Translations under genes and position numbers: made by a program
Notes under the pieces: generated by a model
Database searches by the model: none
The model's input: the letters and a program-made list of their open reading frames with translations, nothing else
Told to the model about the DNA's origin: nothing
Assembly: GCA_013360535.1 (NCBI GenBank)
Contig: JABWBL010000247.1
Span: forward strand, 1 to 5,783
Origin: Planctomycetaceae bacterium
Lineage (GTDB): Bacteria; Planctomycetota; UBA1135; GCA-002686595
DNA: 5,783 nucleotides
Direction of reading: 5' to 3'
Shown: piece after piece, positions 4,648 through 5,783 of the stretch
How positions within the stretch are numbered: position 1 is the stretch's first letter
How the letters are laid out: every line of letters starts with the position of its first letter

Positions 4648-5783
4648 AGCTGAAATCCAGGGCCGCCGACTTCCGCGTGCGCGAGCTGCTCACGCCCGAT
4701 GTGCTCACCAAGAAGGGCGAGCACCGCGTCTACCGCGTGCTCAAGCGCAAGCTGACGTCGCTCGAGGCGGCGGAGGTGCTCGCGCAGGAGGCGGGCCGCG
4801 GCGCCGGCGAGATCTCGATGTGCGGCCTGAAGGACCGTCAGGGCGTGACGACGCAGTACATGTCGATCCGCCACGGCCCCGAGGTGTCGGTGTCGGGCAG
4901 CGACGTGAAGATCGAGACGGTCGGCTTTGCGACCGAGCCGCTCGAGTCGCGCCACAGCGAAGGCAACGCCTTCGAGCTCAACGTGCGCGGGCTGCGGCAG
5001 GACGACATCGCGGCGCTGCGCACGAACCTGCCGCGCGTGCGCAAGCAGGGCGTGGTCAATTACTTTGACGAGCAACGGTTCGGCAACCTGCGGCACGGTC
5101 AGGGCTGGATCGCGCTCGACCTGATGCGCGGCGACGCCGGGCGCGCGCTCAAGATGCTCGTCGCCGCGCGCTCACTGCACGACGACCCGCGCTCGAAGAC
5201 GCTCAAGGCGGCGCTGCGCGAGAACTGGGGCGACTGGGGGGCCTGCCGCGACATAGCCGGCAAGCTCGGGGCGCACCACTCGGTGTTCGAGCACCTGCGC
5301 AAGCATCCCGAGGATCCCGCGGGTGCGTTCTTCCACGTCGGCGGCCGCATCCGCCTGATCCACCTGTACGCCTACCAGTCGCACGCGTGGAACCGTGCGG
5401 TGGCGGACTTCGTGCGCGAGCACGTGCCGCTCGAGCGCCGCATCGTCGTCGACAGCGAAGAAGGCCCGCTGGTGTACCCCGACGAGCGCGAGCTCCTGCC
5501 GGTGCCCGCGGACGCGACCTTCCGCCTTCCGGGGCCGGGCCTCGAGGACGTGATCGATCCGGTGCAGCGTGGGCTGCTCGCGGACGTGCTCGCAGCGGAC
5601 CGGATCTCGCCGGCGCAGTTCCGCATCGAAGGCGTCAGCGGCATGGCGCTCAAGGGCGAGGACCGTCCGCTGTTCGTCGTGCCGCAGCACCTGCGCGTCC
5701 GACCGCCGAAGCCCGACCCGAACGAACGGGGGGCGCTGATGGTGGGCGTGCGCTTCGAGCTGCCGCGCGGCGCCTACGCGACG
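4644..5783 (+). CDS. truD: tRNA pseudouridine(13) synthase TruD (3' end cut by window)
   Basis: TruD converts uridine 13 of certain tRNAs to pseudouridine and belongs to a pseudouridine synthase family separate from RluA. The visible 380 residues start MKLKSRAADFRVRELL, the usual TruD N terminus with its DFRV element. The catalytic motif CGLKDRQGVTTQ is at 60-71, with Asp64 the expected nucleophile. NYFDEQRFG is at 139-147, close to the common NYFGEQRFG but with Asp142 for Gly. YAYQSHAWN at 242-250 belongs to the family's conserved core next to the TRUD insertion. The frame is open to the last base and ends VGVRFELPRGAYAT, matching the family's closing strand, so probably only about 10-20 residues are missing. 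At 380 or more residues it is somewhat longer than E. coli TruD (about 350). It overlaps the upstream gene by ATGA and has an upstream AAGGTGAGG, so the two are almost certainly co-transcribed. Confidence 0.95.
   Translation, partial: MKLKSRAADFRVRELLTPDVLTKKGEHRVYRVLKRKLTSLEAAEVLAQEAGRGAGEISMCGLKDRQGVTTQYMSIRHGPEVSVSGSDVKIETVGFATEPLESRHSEGNAFELNVRGLRQDDIAALRTNLPRVRKQGVVNYFDEQRFGNLRHGQGWIALDLMRGDAGRALKMLVAARSLHDDPRSKTLKAALRENWGDWGACRDIAGKLGAHHSVFEHLRKHPEDPAGAFFHVGGRIRLIHLYAYQSHAWNRAVADFVREHVPLERRIVVDSEEGPLVYPDERELLPVPADATFRLPGPGLEDVIDPVQRGLLADVLAADRISPAQFRIEGVSGMALKGEDRPLFVVPQHLRVRPPKPDPNERGALMVGVRFELPRGAYAT

Noticed and set aside
5172..5690. Minus-strand open frame opposite truD
   Set aside because: Antisense shadow of the strongly supported TruD coding sequence, with no recognisable domain.

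Overview
The window is very GC-rich (by eye about two thirds G+C or more, with G/C at most third codon positions) and densely coding. That gives many long antisense shadow ORFs, which I left out. The mix of a sigma54-type response regulator relative, a bacterial Hpt, and RluA- and TruD-type pseudouridine synthases is bacterial. Most genes lack a clear Shine-Dalgarno sequence and the protein styles resemble high-GC Planctomycetota; Myxococcota or another high-GC lineage cannot be excluded. No mobile element, CRISPR array, tRNA or rRNA is visible.

Layout. (1) Bases 2-202, plus strand: the C-terminal end of an unrecognised protein. (2) Bases 203-328: a convergent gap with two GC-rich hairpins, one of them a strong 10-bp stem, probably a bidirectional terminator. 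(3) Minus-strand block 1654-329 and 2292-1729, read right to left: a Nudix hydrolase of the ADP-ribose pyrophosphatase type, then after 74 bases an NtrC-like response regulator. (4) Bases 2728-2426, minus: a 100-residue protein of unknown function. (5) Bases 2729-3047: a divergent non-coding region. (6) Plus-strand block from 3048 to the window end: hypoxanthine phosphoribosyltransferase (hpt), an S4-domain RluA-family rRNA pseudouridine synthase, and truD (tRNA pseudouridine-13 synthase). The last two overlap by ATGA; truD runs off the window near its C terminus.

How the parts work together. The plus block looks like a housekeeping operon for purine salvage and RNA pseudouridylation. The minus block pairs a nucleotide-sugar housekeeping hydrolase with a regulator that has no sensor kinase in view.

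The most notable item is that regulator. Its receiver domain and Fis-type DNA-binding helix-turn-helix look intact. Its central AAA+ domain, although continuous in frame and still alignable, has lost the Walker A lysine, the whole GAFTGA sigma54-contact loop, the Walker B acidic pair and the sensor II arginine. It should therefore be a pseudo-ATPase that cannot act as a classical sigma54 activator. It may be a phosphorylation-controlled DNA-binding protein with a repurposed AAA+ scaffold.
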